From Azorinus chamasolen (lineage: Eukaryota; Mollusca; Bivalvia; Cardiida; Solecurtidae): a stretch of 64,000 nucleotides of DNA. The notes beneath the pieces were generated by a model. The model was not told where the DNA came from and did not search any database. It saw only the letters and a program-made list of their open reading frames with translations. The stretch is taken from the NCBI GenBank assembly GCA_963576725.1, contig OY755240.1, positions 96,320,316-96,384,315 of the forward strand, given 5' to 3'. This document shows, in pieces, positions 42,221 through 52,957 of this stretch; position 1 is the stretch's first letter; the number at the start of each line of letters is the position of its first letter. The translations under genes and the position numbers were made by a program.

Positions 42221-42482
42221 CCCTTCCCTTCATATAACAGTGAACACCTTTTTTCATGCATAGCAGCATATGCAAAAGAGTCGACCCAGATCAGACTACT
42301 CCTATAGGAGCCATCTGATCAGGGTATGCACTGTTTGCTTTTGACATGATATAGATCTGATTCTACAGTCCTAGTCAAAGCAAAAACATTCATTTGATAA
42401 GTTTACATTATAAACATTCAACTACATGCAATAATTAATCATTATGTTATTATTTCTTACATGATCGTTAAACAGGGAAAGG
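42221..42482. mobile_element. A/B hybrid TTAA MITE
   Basis: The left end is family A (CCCTTCCCTTCATATAACAG). The right half is family B-like (AATTAATCATTATGTTATTA, TTTCTTACATGA) but ends AACAGGGAAAGG. TTAA at 42217-42220 and 42483-42486. Dyad ACTCCTATAGGAGCCA. Confidence 0.75.
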
Positions 42483-42869
42483 TTAACTCTATATCAAAAA
42501 TGCTGAGCAATCCTGTGAAGAGGGAGGACTGAGTAGAACAATATTTAAGGTAAATATGTTATGACAGTAAAATTGTTTAGATCTCGATAAGATACCCAGG
42601 TCCCAAGGTTATAAAACTTTTCGTTTGAGTCTGAGATCATTCTCAAGCATCTGAGCTCAAAATCTGAAAATCTGACCAATCGGATGCTTGAGAATGAACC
42701 TTGGACCCAGTTAACTGATATGCTGCAGTAAACAAGAGGACTGCTTAAACTCAGAACTGCTACAATACAGTAAAACCCTCTAAGCCAGAATTTTGATAAA
42801 GAACAACTAAGTCTTTTCAGGTAGGTTTGGTTTGGTTTGTGTTGATTAATGTCCGTTTCTGCCAACTAC

Positions 42870-43237
42870 AGTAGAACCTGTCTTAAGCAACCATCAAAAG
42901 AGGTCTAACTAGGGGTCTGTAAGACAAGTGGTAGCTTAATGCATGTCAAAAGTAATGCAGAAAGCTCCCACAGGATCAAACCAGGGACCCCAGGTATTGT
43001 AGTCGAGCGCGTTATCAACTCGATCTTGTCCGCCAGCAGGTGGCTCCTTTTGGAGCTTTCTGCAAGACTTTCAACCTTAAGCTGTCACTTGTCACTGCAG
43101 GGTGAAAGTCATGCAGAAAGCTCCTACAGAAGCTTTCTGCATGACTTCCACCCTGCATTAAGCTGCCAACTGTTTCCAAGACCAATATTCATACTAAATT
43201 GAACATATGGTTTGGAGAGGTTTTTCTATATAAACTT
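42870..43237. mobile_element. composite TA MITE (C left end, D right end)
   Basis: Left end CAGTAGAACCTGTCTTAAGC and first core half (AAGTAATGCAGAAAGCTCCC), then an inserted tRNA-like fragment (42972-43034). A second core follows (AGCTCCTTTTGGAGCT), then a third core half (AGAAAGCTCCTACAGAAGCT), and a D-type right end (ATGGTTTGGAGAGGTTTTTC). Confidence 0.7.
42972..43034 (-). repeat. tRNA-like SINE head fragment
   Basis: On the minus strand GGCGGACAAGATCGAGTTGA, then TAACGCGCTCGACTAC, and the B-box-like GGTTTGATCCT at the end. The length (63) and box spacing fit a tRNA-derived head. It is not a gene: no CCA-compatible acceptor stem. Confidence 0.6.
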
Positions 43238-43470
43238 CATGAAGGCTAAAACAAAAGTTTTGCAATATCTAAAAGTAAACACACTAAGTTTTCCTAAAAA
43301 TAATAATAATAATGAGATGAGAGGATAAATGATGAAGTTGGTGATTACATGAGCTGTATCCACGAGGAACACAATGCAGTCCACATTCTGGAACTACTCT
43401 AATCATTGAGATAGCCTGCAACACCTTGGATGTTGTTTCTGGTCATGGTCTACACTGATTGGTTAACTAA

Positions 43471-43718
43471 CCCTTTACTCCATGAATATTCACGTAAGAA
43501 ATAATGTTGTCATGCATATTAATTAGATTACTTGTTATAATAGCACATGGGCACAGGATGTTTTAGCCATGGCAGAAACTGTAGAATCATATCTATATTT
43601 TAAAGTTTATGAAAAGCAAACAGAGCAGACCCTGATCAGACGGCTCCTATAGAAGCCGTCTGATCTGGGTCTACTCCGTTTTCAACGGTGTAGGAAGGCG
43701 TATTTATGGAGTAAAGAG
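43471..43718 (+). mobile_element. TTAA MITE, family B
   Basis: CCCTTTACTCCATGAATATT to TTATGGAGTAAAGAG, TTAA at 43719-43722. Dyad GGCTCCTATAGAAGCC. Confidence 0.88.
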
Positions 43719-43949
43719 TTAAGTTAGACAATGATACATACTGAGGATGTTAACCCATATGTCAGCCTTCTAATCTGGTCACTGTTTGCATGCAACAATT
43801 CTAATACAACCTACCCTAGTAATGAAAACTAGATTCACTCAAAATATTTGTTTGGACACATAGCAATTTGTAAATATGTTCTATACAGTGAACTCCTGAT
43901 TAGATGCTGTGCCTACAGCTGCCTGGTCTGGGTGAAGAGACTCTGAGAA

Positions 43950-44610
43950 CCGGAGATTTGCATTTGCGCACATGGGCATATCATTTGCGGATTTTATTTC
44001 CTTCGTTTGCGCACAAAAAAAGGTTTCATTTGCGCCCAAGTTTTTACTATCAAATGCGCACATACCTGTAAAATATTAACATTGTTGCCCCTTGCCCAGG
44101 GAGGGGGAAGTAGGATTTTTAGCAAGATAATGTATATGTGGGATGCATTAAAACATCGTTAAAATTTGGTTAAACTGTCACATTGTATATATAAAAATGT
44201 TTAAACTGTCACAGTATATATACAGTATAAAAATCATTTCAAAGGTAGCGTGTATAAACCAGTCCAAGACGCTAAAGTGATTGCATTTGGTCAGGCTTTG
44301 GCTGTGTTGATGTTAAAGTATGTGCATGTAAAGTCATAGCGTTAGTACATGTTAGCGGTACATTAACTTGCTTCAGTTGCTTTAGTTTGCTTCTGTTTAG
44401 CTTTGCCACACAATACTAATGACTTATATAATACAATAAATAAATTTCGCTTGGGCCACGTTAGTGATAACATTTAAAGCATCAAAAATGTTGTGCGCTT
44501 TTGACATGCTGAACCCTTATATTTTCGTTCGCAAATGATATGAGGTTTTTGACCGCTTTTGACATGCAATTATTTTTTGGTTTCTGCGCAAATGCAATGA
44601 GAACACATCA
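43950..44610. mobile_element. inverted-repeat element S
   Basis: Left side ATTTGCATTTGCGCACATGG, then ATATCATTTGCG. Right side CGCAAATGATATGAGG and TTCTGCGCAAATGCAATGAG. The arms match in reverse order with gaps. Interior A+T-rich, no coding. Confidence 0.55.
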
Positions 44611-44727
44611 TCTCATCATAAAGCTTATATGTATATCTCTTTGCATGCTAAGTAATAGCTGTCTGCAAAATTTGTGTTCTGTTTCAATTCTAGTTATTTT
44701 ATTTCTCTTCGAAAATGCAGATGGGGC

Positions 44728-44772
44728 GCTAACAGTTTGGATCCAGATGAGACACAAGTAACCAGGTAGCTC
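44728..44772. repeat. hairpin family F
   Basis: AACAGTTTGGATCCAGATGA ... AGCTCATCAGGAAC; the right arm is truncated. Confidence 0.6.
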
Positions 44773-44829
44773 ATCAGGAACTAGATGTGAATATATTATC
44801 ACCAGTTTGGCACAAGTATGCAAAGAGTA

Positions 44830-45308
44830 CCCTTTACTCTATAAATATGCCTTTCTATGCCTTTGCAAACACAGTAGACCCAGATCAGATGGCTCCTATA
44901 GGAGCCATCTGATCAGGGTCCGCTCTGTTTGCTTATGGAATACAGATATGATTCTACAGTTCCTGCTTTGGCAAAAAGTTCATGTGTAAATAAGCCATTT
45001 TAACCCTTTCCCTGTTCTATGTTTATTCAAAACTTCTATACCTACTGAATACTCATGGACAAAATAGTTGAAATATGGCAGGTGGAGCATTGTAGCCATT
45101 TTAGAAAGTAAAGAAACTGATCTATCAAATTCCATTAGCAAACAGAGCGGACCCTGATCAGACGGCTCCTATAGGAGCCCTCTGATCAGGGTCTACTGTG
45201 TTTGAAAATGCGTGAAAAGGCGTTTATATGAGGGAAGGGGTTAATAATTAATCTAATTAATATTAAAGATGTCATAATTTCTTTCATGAATATTCATGGA
45301 GTAAAGAG
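44830..45308 (-). mobile_element. TTAA MITE, family B, interrupted by a family A MITE
   Basis: Left half 44830-44999 with a perfect dyad GGCTCCTATAGGAGCC. It resumes at 45245 (TAATTAATCTAATTAATATT) and ends GGAGTAAAGAG before TTAA. The interruption is at a TTAA within the element. Confidence 0.88.
45004..45240 (-). mobile_element. TTAA MITE, family A, nested in family B
   Basis: TTAA at 45000-45003 and 45241-45244. CCCTTTCCCTGTTCTATG to TGAGGGAAGGGG. Splicing it out restores the family B sequence with a single TTAA, which shows the target duplication. Confidence 0.92.
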
Positions 45309-45377
45309 TTAATGATGGAAATTGTGGAGATACTAATGACGATGACAACAAAGAGGAATCCGAATGAGAGTTACAGT

Positions 45378-45394
45378 TAATCAGATCTGTATCT
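45378..45394. repeat. 17-base duplication of the terminal-exon end
   Basis: TTAATCAGATCTGTATC occurs here and again at 45922-45938, flanking element H5 and a remnant of a family E MITE. The second copy overlaps the stop codon region of the coiled-coil gene. Confidence 0.8.
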
Positions 45395-45888
45395 AACAAG
45401 AGCTGTCCGCAGACAGCGCGCTCCACTTCCTTTAGTGCTGGATAGTGTAGTGGAAGTCTAAGTCAGAAAGGGGAGATAACTATAGCAAAATAAATTTTAG
45501 TGTTACCTGCCCTTGTGAAATGGGTCCCCCTTGTAATAGTTAACATATATACCGAAGTTGAACCAAATATCTTGGACAGTTTCTGAGACATAGACCTGAA
45601 CATAAAACTTAACCAACAATGAAAAATCTAAGTCGAAAAAGGGGCATAACTATGGCAAAATTAATTTTGGGGTTACCTACCCTTGTGAAATATGTTCCCC
45701 TTGTAATAGTAAACATTCGTACCAAATATGAACCAAATATATTTGATGGTTTCTGAGAAAAGGGACCTTAAAAAACAGGTTAACCAACGCCAACGCCGAC
45801 GAGAGGGTCATGACAATAGCTCCACTTTTTGAAAAATCCACTTTTTGAAAAAGTGGAGCTAATAAAACAAAAAGTGGAGCTAATAAAA
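45395..45888 (+). mobile_element. tandem-cored element H5
   Basis: 5' AACAAGAG plus hairpin CTGTCCGCAGACAG and arm GCGCTCCACTT. Two ~190 bp core units (AAAGGGGCATAACTATGGCA type). 3' hairpin AGCTCCACTTTTTGAAAAAG then TGGAGCTAATAAAA, the last part present twice. It lies 49 bases past the stop codon of the coiled-coil gene. Confidence 0.78.
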
Positions 45889-45893
45889 ATTGT

Positions 45894-45921
45894 ATCTAAA
45901 AATAGCCTATGAGGTAATGGG
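45894..45921 (-). mobile_element. family E MITE end remnant
   Basis: AAAAATAGCCTATGAGGTAA then TGGG and TTAA: the left terminus of family E in reverse. The rest was replaced by or lost with element H5. Confidence 0.6.
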
Positions 45922-45936
45922 TTAATCAGATCTGTA

Positions 45937-46020
45937 TCAAGTGTCTTCCTGTTTCAATCCTGTTTGTTCTAAACTTTCTGTCTTTGTCTGTGGAGAATTT
46001 GAACTCTTCTGTCGTGGAGT
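45937..46020 (-). CDS. coiled-coil gene, terminal exon (exon f)
   Basis: The acceptor TTTCTTTTGGCAG precedes ACT at 46020 in phase 0. 27 codons (TPRQKSSNSPQTKTESLEQT then GLKQEDT) and TGA at 45939-45937. Ser/Thr/Gln-rich and probably disordered. It joins in phase with the exon at 47092-46997. Confidence 0.78.
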   Translation of the reverse strand, partial: TPRQKSSNSPQTKTESLEQTGLKQEDT

Positions 46021-46355
46021 CTGCCAAAAGAAATAATACAACAAATAAACAGCAACTTTTAAATGTCACTTCCAGACAATTGCTATATGGCTACTTAACA
46101 TGGCTGATACTGAGATACAAATTATAACAAGTAATGTTGTTGTCGAAAGGAATTTCCAAAAGCAAGATCCTGTTTTGACCTTCAAAAGTGAACCTGACTA
46201 TAAAACATTTTATTAAATAGAAAGACATCTGAACTCATTATTAAGTAAGACCTGATTAATCCCAACATTTTTTGCCAGACAGAGTGACTGTTTTAGAAAC
46301 TTTACTACATACCTGTACATGTGTAACTACTAAAATATATTTAAATCACAATTAA

Positions 46356-46597
46356 CCCTTCTCTTGCTGAATTTTAAAACATATTTCTCCTTCTTTACCC
46401 ATGCCCTGTTGTATAATTACATATATCTTCACTGTGTACAAGTATTTCACTGTGCAATCACTGCTGTGGAGTGCACTGGTTGCAAAATCAACTTGTAAAT
46501 AGTGCAGACCCTGATGAGACAGCTTCTGCAGGAGCTGTCTCATCTGGGTCTTCACTATTTACAGGTAGGTATATTGACGTGAATAGCAAGCGAATGG
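46356..46597 (+). mobile_element. TTAA MITE, family M
   Basis: TTAA at 46352-46355 and 46598-46601. Ends CCCTTCTCTTGCTGAA and AGCAAGCGAATGG. Hairpin TGTAAATAGTGCAGACCCTG ... CAGCTTCTGCAGGAGCTG ... GGGTCTTCACTATTTACA. Intronic. Confidence 0.78.
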
Positions 46598-46640
46598 TTA
46601 ATGACGATAGGTATACTGTCAGATTGCAGTTGCATTTTAA

Positions 46641-46935
46641 CCCTTTCCCCAATAAATATTAATTCAAGAATTTATTACTTAAAGAATACATGTATTCATT
46701 TGCTGAACTTTTACAACGCCACTATGATCAAGGGAATTTTTTATCATGACAGAAACTGTTAAATCCGATCTATATTAGTTCGGGGTCTGCTCTGTTTGCT
46801 GATGAAATAATACAGATCTCATTCTACATAGTCAAAACTGTGCCAAAAAATATGCCATTATAAAATTTCCCCCAACTCATCATAAATTCCCCTGATAAAT
46901 ATTCATCATCTCATTATATTATATGAGATAAAGGG
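46641..46935 (+). mobile_element. diverged TTAA MITE, family B
   Basis: TTAA at both ends (46637-46640, 46936-46939), termini CCCTTTCCCCAATAAATATT and TATGAGATAAAGGG. The hairpin keeps one arm (GGGGTCTGCTCTGTTTGC). It ends ~60 bases from exon e. Confidence 0.72.
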
Positions 46936-46996
46936 TTAAAATAGTTTGGCCAAATTCTCCATGTGACATGGTAAGTACCAGTAGTTGGAATCTTAC

Positions 46997-47092
46997 ATGC
47001 TGCGGGGACTCTGAAGATTTTTCCAGGTTTTCTATCATCAAACGTGACTCAAGCAGGAGTTTCTGAAGCTTGCTGGCGGGTGAACCTTCTGC
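46997..47092 (-). CDS. coiled-coil gene, exon e
   Basis: 96 bases, phase 0 on both sides. Acceptor ACATGATGTTGCAG, donor GTAAGA. It codes AEGSPASKLQKLLLESRLMI then ENLEKSSESPQH: a short amphipathic helix after a Ser-rich linker. Confidence 0.82.
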
Positions 47093-47212
47093 CTGCAACA
47101 TCATGTAAACAGCCCTATTTCACTAATCTGGACACATTTAACTTTCAATAAGTACATGAATTAAATATTTCTTATAAACAATATATTCTTGATTTCTCTA
47201 CCATATCTTTAA

Positions 47213-47372
47213 CTCTTTACTCCATAAATTTATATGTCTTTCTACACCTTTACAAACAGAGCAGACCCAGATCTAACGGTTCCTATAGGAGGCATCTGAT
47301 CAGGGTCTGCTCTGTTTGCTAATGAAATAATATAGATATGATTCTACATTTTTTTCCATGGCAAAACATTCT
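47213..47372 (-). mobile_element. truncated TTAA MITE, family B
   Basis: CTCTTTACTCCATAAATTTA, hairpin CGGTTCCTATAGGAGGC, ending near the GCCATGG-type motif. The right part is absent. Confidence 0.72.
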
Positions 47373-47536
47373 TGCGTTCTGTCTGATTTTTCTGTCCATA
47401 TGGATTCTACAAAACCTTTTGTCGGATTTTCATGAAACTTCATAGGATAGATAAGCACCATGCCTAGTTGTGCATATCTTGTACCTGTTCCAGTCCGATG
47501 ATTTTCTGTTATGGAACTTTGAAATTTTTTTACATA

Positions 47537-47560
47537 GGGGAGGGGGGGGGGGGGGGGGAG
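47537..47560 (+). repeat. poly-G run
   Basis: A GGGGAGG stretch followed by 17 or more G. Such runs are error-prone in sequencing, so the length is uncertain. Confidence 0.8.
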
Positions 47561-47766
47561 ACATCAGTTTTTGTAACAAAAACAATTATAGTTTTCTACT
47601 GTTTTGGTCTAAATTAGAAGGCAAAGATACAAATAAAATAGTATCACCAAATTTTCTGAAGATGTGACACTGACAAGGATGAAAACATTGTTATACATCA
47701 TGTACCCAAATATGAACATGATCTTCTAGAATGGCAACTATGTTGATTTCAACATGGATAGAATAG

Positions 47767-49746
47767 CCCATTCACTGTTCTATGTTTATTCCAAATTTCA
47801 ATACCTACTGAATAGTCATAGACTAAATAGTTACAATGAAAAAGAGGACCAAGATGGCCCTTAATCGCTCACCTGATTACCATAGATTTAAAATTATAGC
47901 CATGTAGTCCCAGGATGGAGCCAATATTGACCTAAGGGAACAGTGTTGATAGTGGATCATGAGCAGTTGTTCTGGATTTTCAAAGATTCAGAATATTGAT
48001 TTTTTCAAGACAATCATTCTGTCCAATAAATAATAGGCTAAAAATGTGACCTCTAAAGTGATTTTTCTAAGATTTGACCTAGTGACCTACTTTTTGTTTG
48101 ATCCCACCCCGACCATGATCAAACTCAACCTTGATATCACCAAGACAAACATTCTGAGCAAGTTTGAGGGAGACTGGGCTAAAAATATGGCAGCTGGAGT
48201 GTAAACAAGATTTTCCTACTTTTTGGCCCCACTAAACCCACTTTCAAACTATTCTGACTAAGTTTCATGAAAACTGGGCTTAAAATGTGACTCCTAGCCT
48301 GTTTACAAGGTTTTCTACTATATGACCTAGTGACTTAGTTCTTAACCCCACATGACCCACTTTCAAACTCATATAAGATTATATCTAGACAATCATTCTC
48401 ACTAAGTTTTATGAAGATTGGACAAAAAATGTGACCACTAGAGTGTTTCACAAGGTTTTTCTACTGTTTGATCTAGTGACCTAGTTTATAACCCCCCATG
48501 ACTCACTTTCAACTCGTCTGAGATTTTATCAACACATTCATTCTGATAAAGTTTCGTGAAGATTGGGCCGAAAATGTGACCCTTAGAGTGTTCACGAGGT
48601 TTTTCTACTGTTTGACCTGGTGACCTAGTTTTTGACTCCACATGATCCACTTTCAAACTCATCCGAGATTTTATCAGAACAATCATTCTGACAAAGTTTC
48701 ATGATGATTGGGCTGAAAATGTGACCTCTAGAGTGTTCACATGGTTTATCTACTATTTGACCTGGTGACCTAGTTTTGACCCCACAAGACCCACTTTCGA
48801 ACTCGTCTGATATTTTATCAGGACAATCATTCTGACAATGTTTCATGAAGATTGGGCTGAAAATGTGACCTCTAAATTGTTCACAAGGTTTTCCTACTAA
48901 ATGACCTAGTTACCTAGTGTTTGACCCCACATAACCCACTTTCAAACACAGGGGAAAGACATGTTTGAGTCAGTATATGTATTAAAAGAAAGAAGGGATC
49001 CAACTTCAAAAGATCCAATTAACCGTTCCTCTACTTTAAACCCTTCGTTCTGCAAGAAATGCACTGATCTCGATCAGATAAAGATATTCCGTAATTCCGT
49101 TTGAATATGCAAAGATTTTCCCGGTCAAATTAGTAAACTTAACACGGCATCAGAAACATGAACAAAATGGCCAAAATAAGTTAGTCGGACATGACCTAGT
49201 CCCCGAGTGCGAACCGCTGACAGCCTTGAAACGATTACTTATACGTCAAACACAATAAAATTTGGCGTTCATATCAGCATTATATTCAATAAAAAGAATG
49301 TTCTTACTGCGATCTTACACGAAAACAAGGTTTATCGGATCCCTTCTTTCTATATATACATATACTGACTCAACCGTGTCTTGCCCATGTGCTTTCAAAC
49401 TCATCCTAGATTTTACCAAGACAATCAATTTTTATTTAGTTTCATGATGATTGAACTAAAGTTGTGACCACTAAAGTGTTCACAAGCAAATTGTTGATGA
49501 CGGACGACGGACAATCAAGTCTCCCAAAAGCTCACCTTGAGCTTTGCTCAGGTGAGCTAAAAATGGAAGGTGGAACAGTGTAGCCATTTTAGAAAGTAAA
49601 GAAACAGAACTATCAAATTCCATTAGCAAACAGAGAAGACCCTGATCAGATGCTCCTATAGGAGTCATCTGATTATAGGAGCCATCTGATCTGGGTCTAC
49701 TCTGTTTGCAAATGTGTGAAAACCCGTTAATATGAAAGAAATGGAT
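47767..49746 (-). mobile_element. TTAA MITE, family A, split by element H1
   Basis: Left part 47767-47840 (CCCATTCACTGTTCTATG ... TTACAATGAA). Right part 49564-49746 (TGGAAGGTGGAACAGTGTAG ... hairpin with the dyad region partly duplicated ... GAAAGAAATGG). Family A normally reads AATGAAATATGGAAGG across the junction. Confidence 0.82.
47841..49563 (+). mobile_element. tandem-cored element H1
   Basis: 5' end AAAGAGGACCAAGATGGCCC (family form AACAAGAGGGCC) and arm CGCTCACCTG. Core of ~140 bp units with TTTGACCTAGTGACCTAGTT, CCCACTTTCAAACTC, CAATCATTCTGACAAAGTTT and ATGAAGATTGGGC. GACGG microsatellite, then 3' hairpin GCTCACCTTGAGCTTTGCTC with AGGTGAGCTAAAAA. No coding. Within an intron of the coiled-coil gene. 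Confidence 0.8.
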
Positions 49747-49887
49747 AGACAACAAGTATGAAATTCTACTGTCATTTATACTCCTGTCCAGAGAAATATT
49801 TAACAAGAACACTGCATATAAAAGATATGACTGCATCTAAAGGTTTTTACAACAACAACAAAATCAACACCAAACTTATGTACTTAC

Positions 49888-50827
49888 AGTTAAGATATTT
49901 ATACTTCTATTAGTTTTATCTTCCCAAATACTGTCGTCTATATCCTCTATGTCCTCCAAGAAAGACCTGAGTTTATTTTCAAAGACATATTTCTCCTCCA
50001 TTGCCCTATCACACTCTTCTCTTTCCTGTCTACTAAAACTTGAGTCCATTTGAGTCTCCATTACTGCTGTAGTTACTTCCCTTTGCACTTCAGAGTCCTT
50101 GATTGTGTCTCTGTTTGATTCCCTCAAGGGTGATACTTGATTTGAAATAATTGGTCCTGTTTGTTCTTTATGAAGTTCTCTGTGAGTTTGTTGTACCACA
50201 AAACCGTTATGTCTAGGTGGAGACTGTAAACTTGTTTTGTCCTTTTCAGAATGCTTTGGTACAGTACTGGCCATTTCAATGTTATGCAATTTCAAACTAT
50301 TTAAATAGCTACCATTGTCACTGACTTTGGAATCTACGTTATTACAACCCGTTCTAATACCTTTATCATTGGCATATGTTTCTATGGAAGACATTTCTGA
50401 GAATTCTAATCTCTTTTTTATATTTTCTTTTTCACTAGTTTCACTACTAAACTGTACATTTTTTGGCACTGTATCTGGTCTGACTGGCACCTTAAATTTT
50501 ACTGTGTCGTCCGCATGACTATTGGTTTTATTTACATTCTGATTCTGCTTGTTTGCTATAGTAGAATGGTTATCACTAAAGTTGTGTAGATTTAAATGCT
50601 GACTTGCTGAAACCAGTCCAGTCTGGTTCTCAGACAATTGTGACTGGTACCCCGAGCTCTGATGGTTGGAACTTTGCATATCATAGTCTGGTTCTCTTTG
50701 TTTGACTGACTGGACTGGGGAAAACTTAGTTCTTGTGGAATGGCTGGACCTCTGGCTAGCTGTGGATTTCTCCATAGATAGATCTGACATACGACTGTAG
50801 CCTCTACTTTGATATGACCCACTTAGC
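49888..50827 (-). CDS. coiled-coil gene, large exon d
   Basis: 940 bases, 313 codons plus one base. Acceptor TTTTTTGTAG before 50827; donor ACT/GTAAGT at 49888-49887. It codes a long Ser/Gln/Asn-rich, mostly disordered region. Its C-terminal quarter is acidic and helical: QEREECDRAMEEKYVFENKL then RSFLEDIEDIDDSIWEDK. The frame is open into the acceptor, so the ATG at 50790 is internal, not the start. Phase fits the exons on both sides exactly. I do not recognise the protein. A coiled coil followed by a long polar tail is common in centrosomal and ciliary scaffold proteins (CEP63/DEUP1 is one layout analogue), but no homology is claimed. Confidence 0.85.
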
Positions 50828-50873
50828 CTACAAAAAATGAAATGTGCTTGACCACAGTTAGAAATAAATTTGA

Positions 50874-52714
50874 AACAAGAGGGCCATGATGGCCCTTAAT
50901 CGCTCACCTGTTCGTAACAGATTAATGATTTCAATGACAGATTGCATAATTTGAAAAATCTTGGTAGAAAACCATCAGATGATGCTACATACTAAATATA
51001 AAGAGTATAGACCTTAAAGATTTTTCTATGAAAAACTGTTAAGCCCCAGAGCAGGGTCAATTTTGATCCAGGGTTCATAATTTCAAAATCTTGGTAGAGG
51101 ACTATTAGATAATGCAACATACCAAATATCTACGGTCTATGCCTTACAAGTTCAGAGAAGACTTTTAAAGATTTTTAAGAGAAGATTTTTAAAAGCTTTC
51201 CTATAAAAAACTGATATGCCCCTGGGCGGGGAAGTTTTCAACCCAGGAGACATAATTTGAACAATCTTGGCAGAAAACTATTAGATAGCGCTACATACCA
51301 AATATTAAAGGTCTCTGCCTTACAGTTTTGGAGAAGAAGATTCTTAAAGCTTTTCATATGAAAAACTGATAAGCCCCAGGGCGGGGCCATTTTTGACCCA
51401 GGGGTAATAATTTGAATAATCTTGGTAGAAAACCATTAGATGATGCTACATACCAAATATCAAGGGCCTAGACCTTACAGTTCTGGAGGAGAAGATTTTT
51501 AAAGATTTTCTTATGAAAAACTGATAAGCCCTTGGGCGGGGCCATTTTTGTCCGGGAGTCATATTTTGATTAATCTTAGTAGAGGACGATTAATTAATGC
51601 TACATACCAAATATCAAAGGTCTATACCTTATAATTTTAGAGAAGAATTTATTTAAAGATTTTCCTATGAAAAACTGATAAGCCCCGGGGCGGGGCCATT
51701 TTTGACCCAGGGGTCATAATTTGAACAATCTTAGTAGTGGACCATTAGATGATGCTACATACCAAATATCAAAGGTCTATGCCTTACAGTTTCAGAGAAG
51801 ATGATTTCTTCAAGATTTTCCTATGAAAAACTGATAAGCCCTGGGGCGGGGCCATTTTTGTCCTGGGGGTCATAATTTGAACAATCTTAGTAAAGGACCA
51901 TTAGATGATGCTACATACCAAATATCAAAGGTCTATGCCTTACAGTTTCAGAGAAGAAGATTTTTAAAGATTTTCCTATGAAAAACTGATAAGCCCTGGG
52001 GCGGGGCCATTTTTGGCCTGGGGGTCATAATTTGAACAATCTTAGTAGAGGCCCATTACATGATGCTACATACCAAATACCAAAGATCTATACCTTACAT
52101 TTTCAGAGAAGAAGATTTTTAAAGATTTTCCTATGAAAAACTGATAAGCCCCGGGGCGGGGCCATTTTTGGCCCAGGGGTAATAATTTGAACAATCTTAG
52201 TAAAGGACCATTAGATGATGCTACATACCAAATACCAAAGGTCTATGCCTTACAGTTTCAGAGAAGAAGATTTTTAAAGATTTTCCTATGAAAAACTGAT
52301 AAGCCCCGGGGCGGGCCATTTTTGACCCAGGGGTCATAATTTGAACAATCTTAGTAGTGGACCATTAGATGATGCTACATACCAAATATCAAAGGTCTAT
52401 GCCTTACAGTTGTAGAGAAGAAGATTTTTAAAGATTTCCCTATGAAAAACTGATAAGCCCTTGGGCGGGGCCATTTTTGGCCCGGGGGACATAATTTGAA
52501 CAATCTTTGTAGAGGCCCATTACATGATACTACATACCAAATATCAAAGCTCATGGCTTTGTAGTTCCAGAGAAGAAGATGTTTAAGTAAATTGTTGACG
52601 CCCGCACGTACGCACGACGCACTACGCACATACGCACGACGCACGACGACGGACGCCGGACATAGGATCATCCCAATAGCTCACCTTGGCACTTTGTGCC
52701 AGGTGAGCTAAAAA
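50874..52714 (+). mobile_element. tandem-cored element H2
   Basis: 5' AACAAGAGGGCCATGATGGC and CGCTCACCTG. About eleven ~147 bp units (ACTGATAAGCCCCGGGGCGG, GGGTCATAATTTGAACAATC, GATGATGCTACATACCAAAT). ACGC microsatellite, then 3' hairpin AGCTCACCTTGGCACTTTGT with GCCAGGTGAGCTAAAAA. It ends 47 bases upstream of the exon d acceptor on the gene's strand. Confidence 0.82.
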
Positions 52715-52744
52715 CAAAACAGAAGCCTGTCTTAAGAAAGTTAA

Positions 52745-52957
52745 CCCTTTCTTTCATGAATATCCATGTAAGAAATTATGACATCATGAATATTTATAAG
52801 ATTCATTTTTATTATGGTATGTGAAAACATAAATTTCTGGCCATGTCAGAAACTGTAGAATCAGACCTATATGATTTCATAAGCAAACTAAGCAGACTCT
52901 GGTCAGACGGCTCCTACAGGAGGTATCTGATATGGGTCAACTTTGTTTGCAAAGTCA
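52745..52957 (+). mobile_element. TTAA MITE, family B, cut by element H6
   Basis: TTAA at 52741-52744, CCCTTTCTTTCATGAATATC, hairpin dyad GGCTCCTACAGGAGG. The sequence stops at GTTTGCAAAGTC where H6 begins, and the right terminus does not resume after H6. Confidence 0.8.

Noticed and set aside
49876..49887. Last codons (VST and stop) of the large open frame in exon d
   Set aside because: They lie past a strong GTAAGT donor and read intron sequence.
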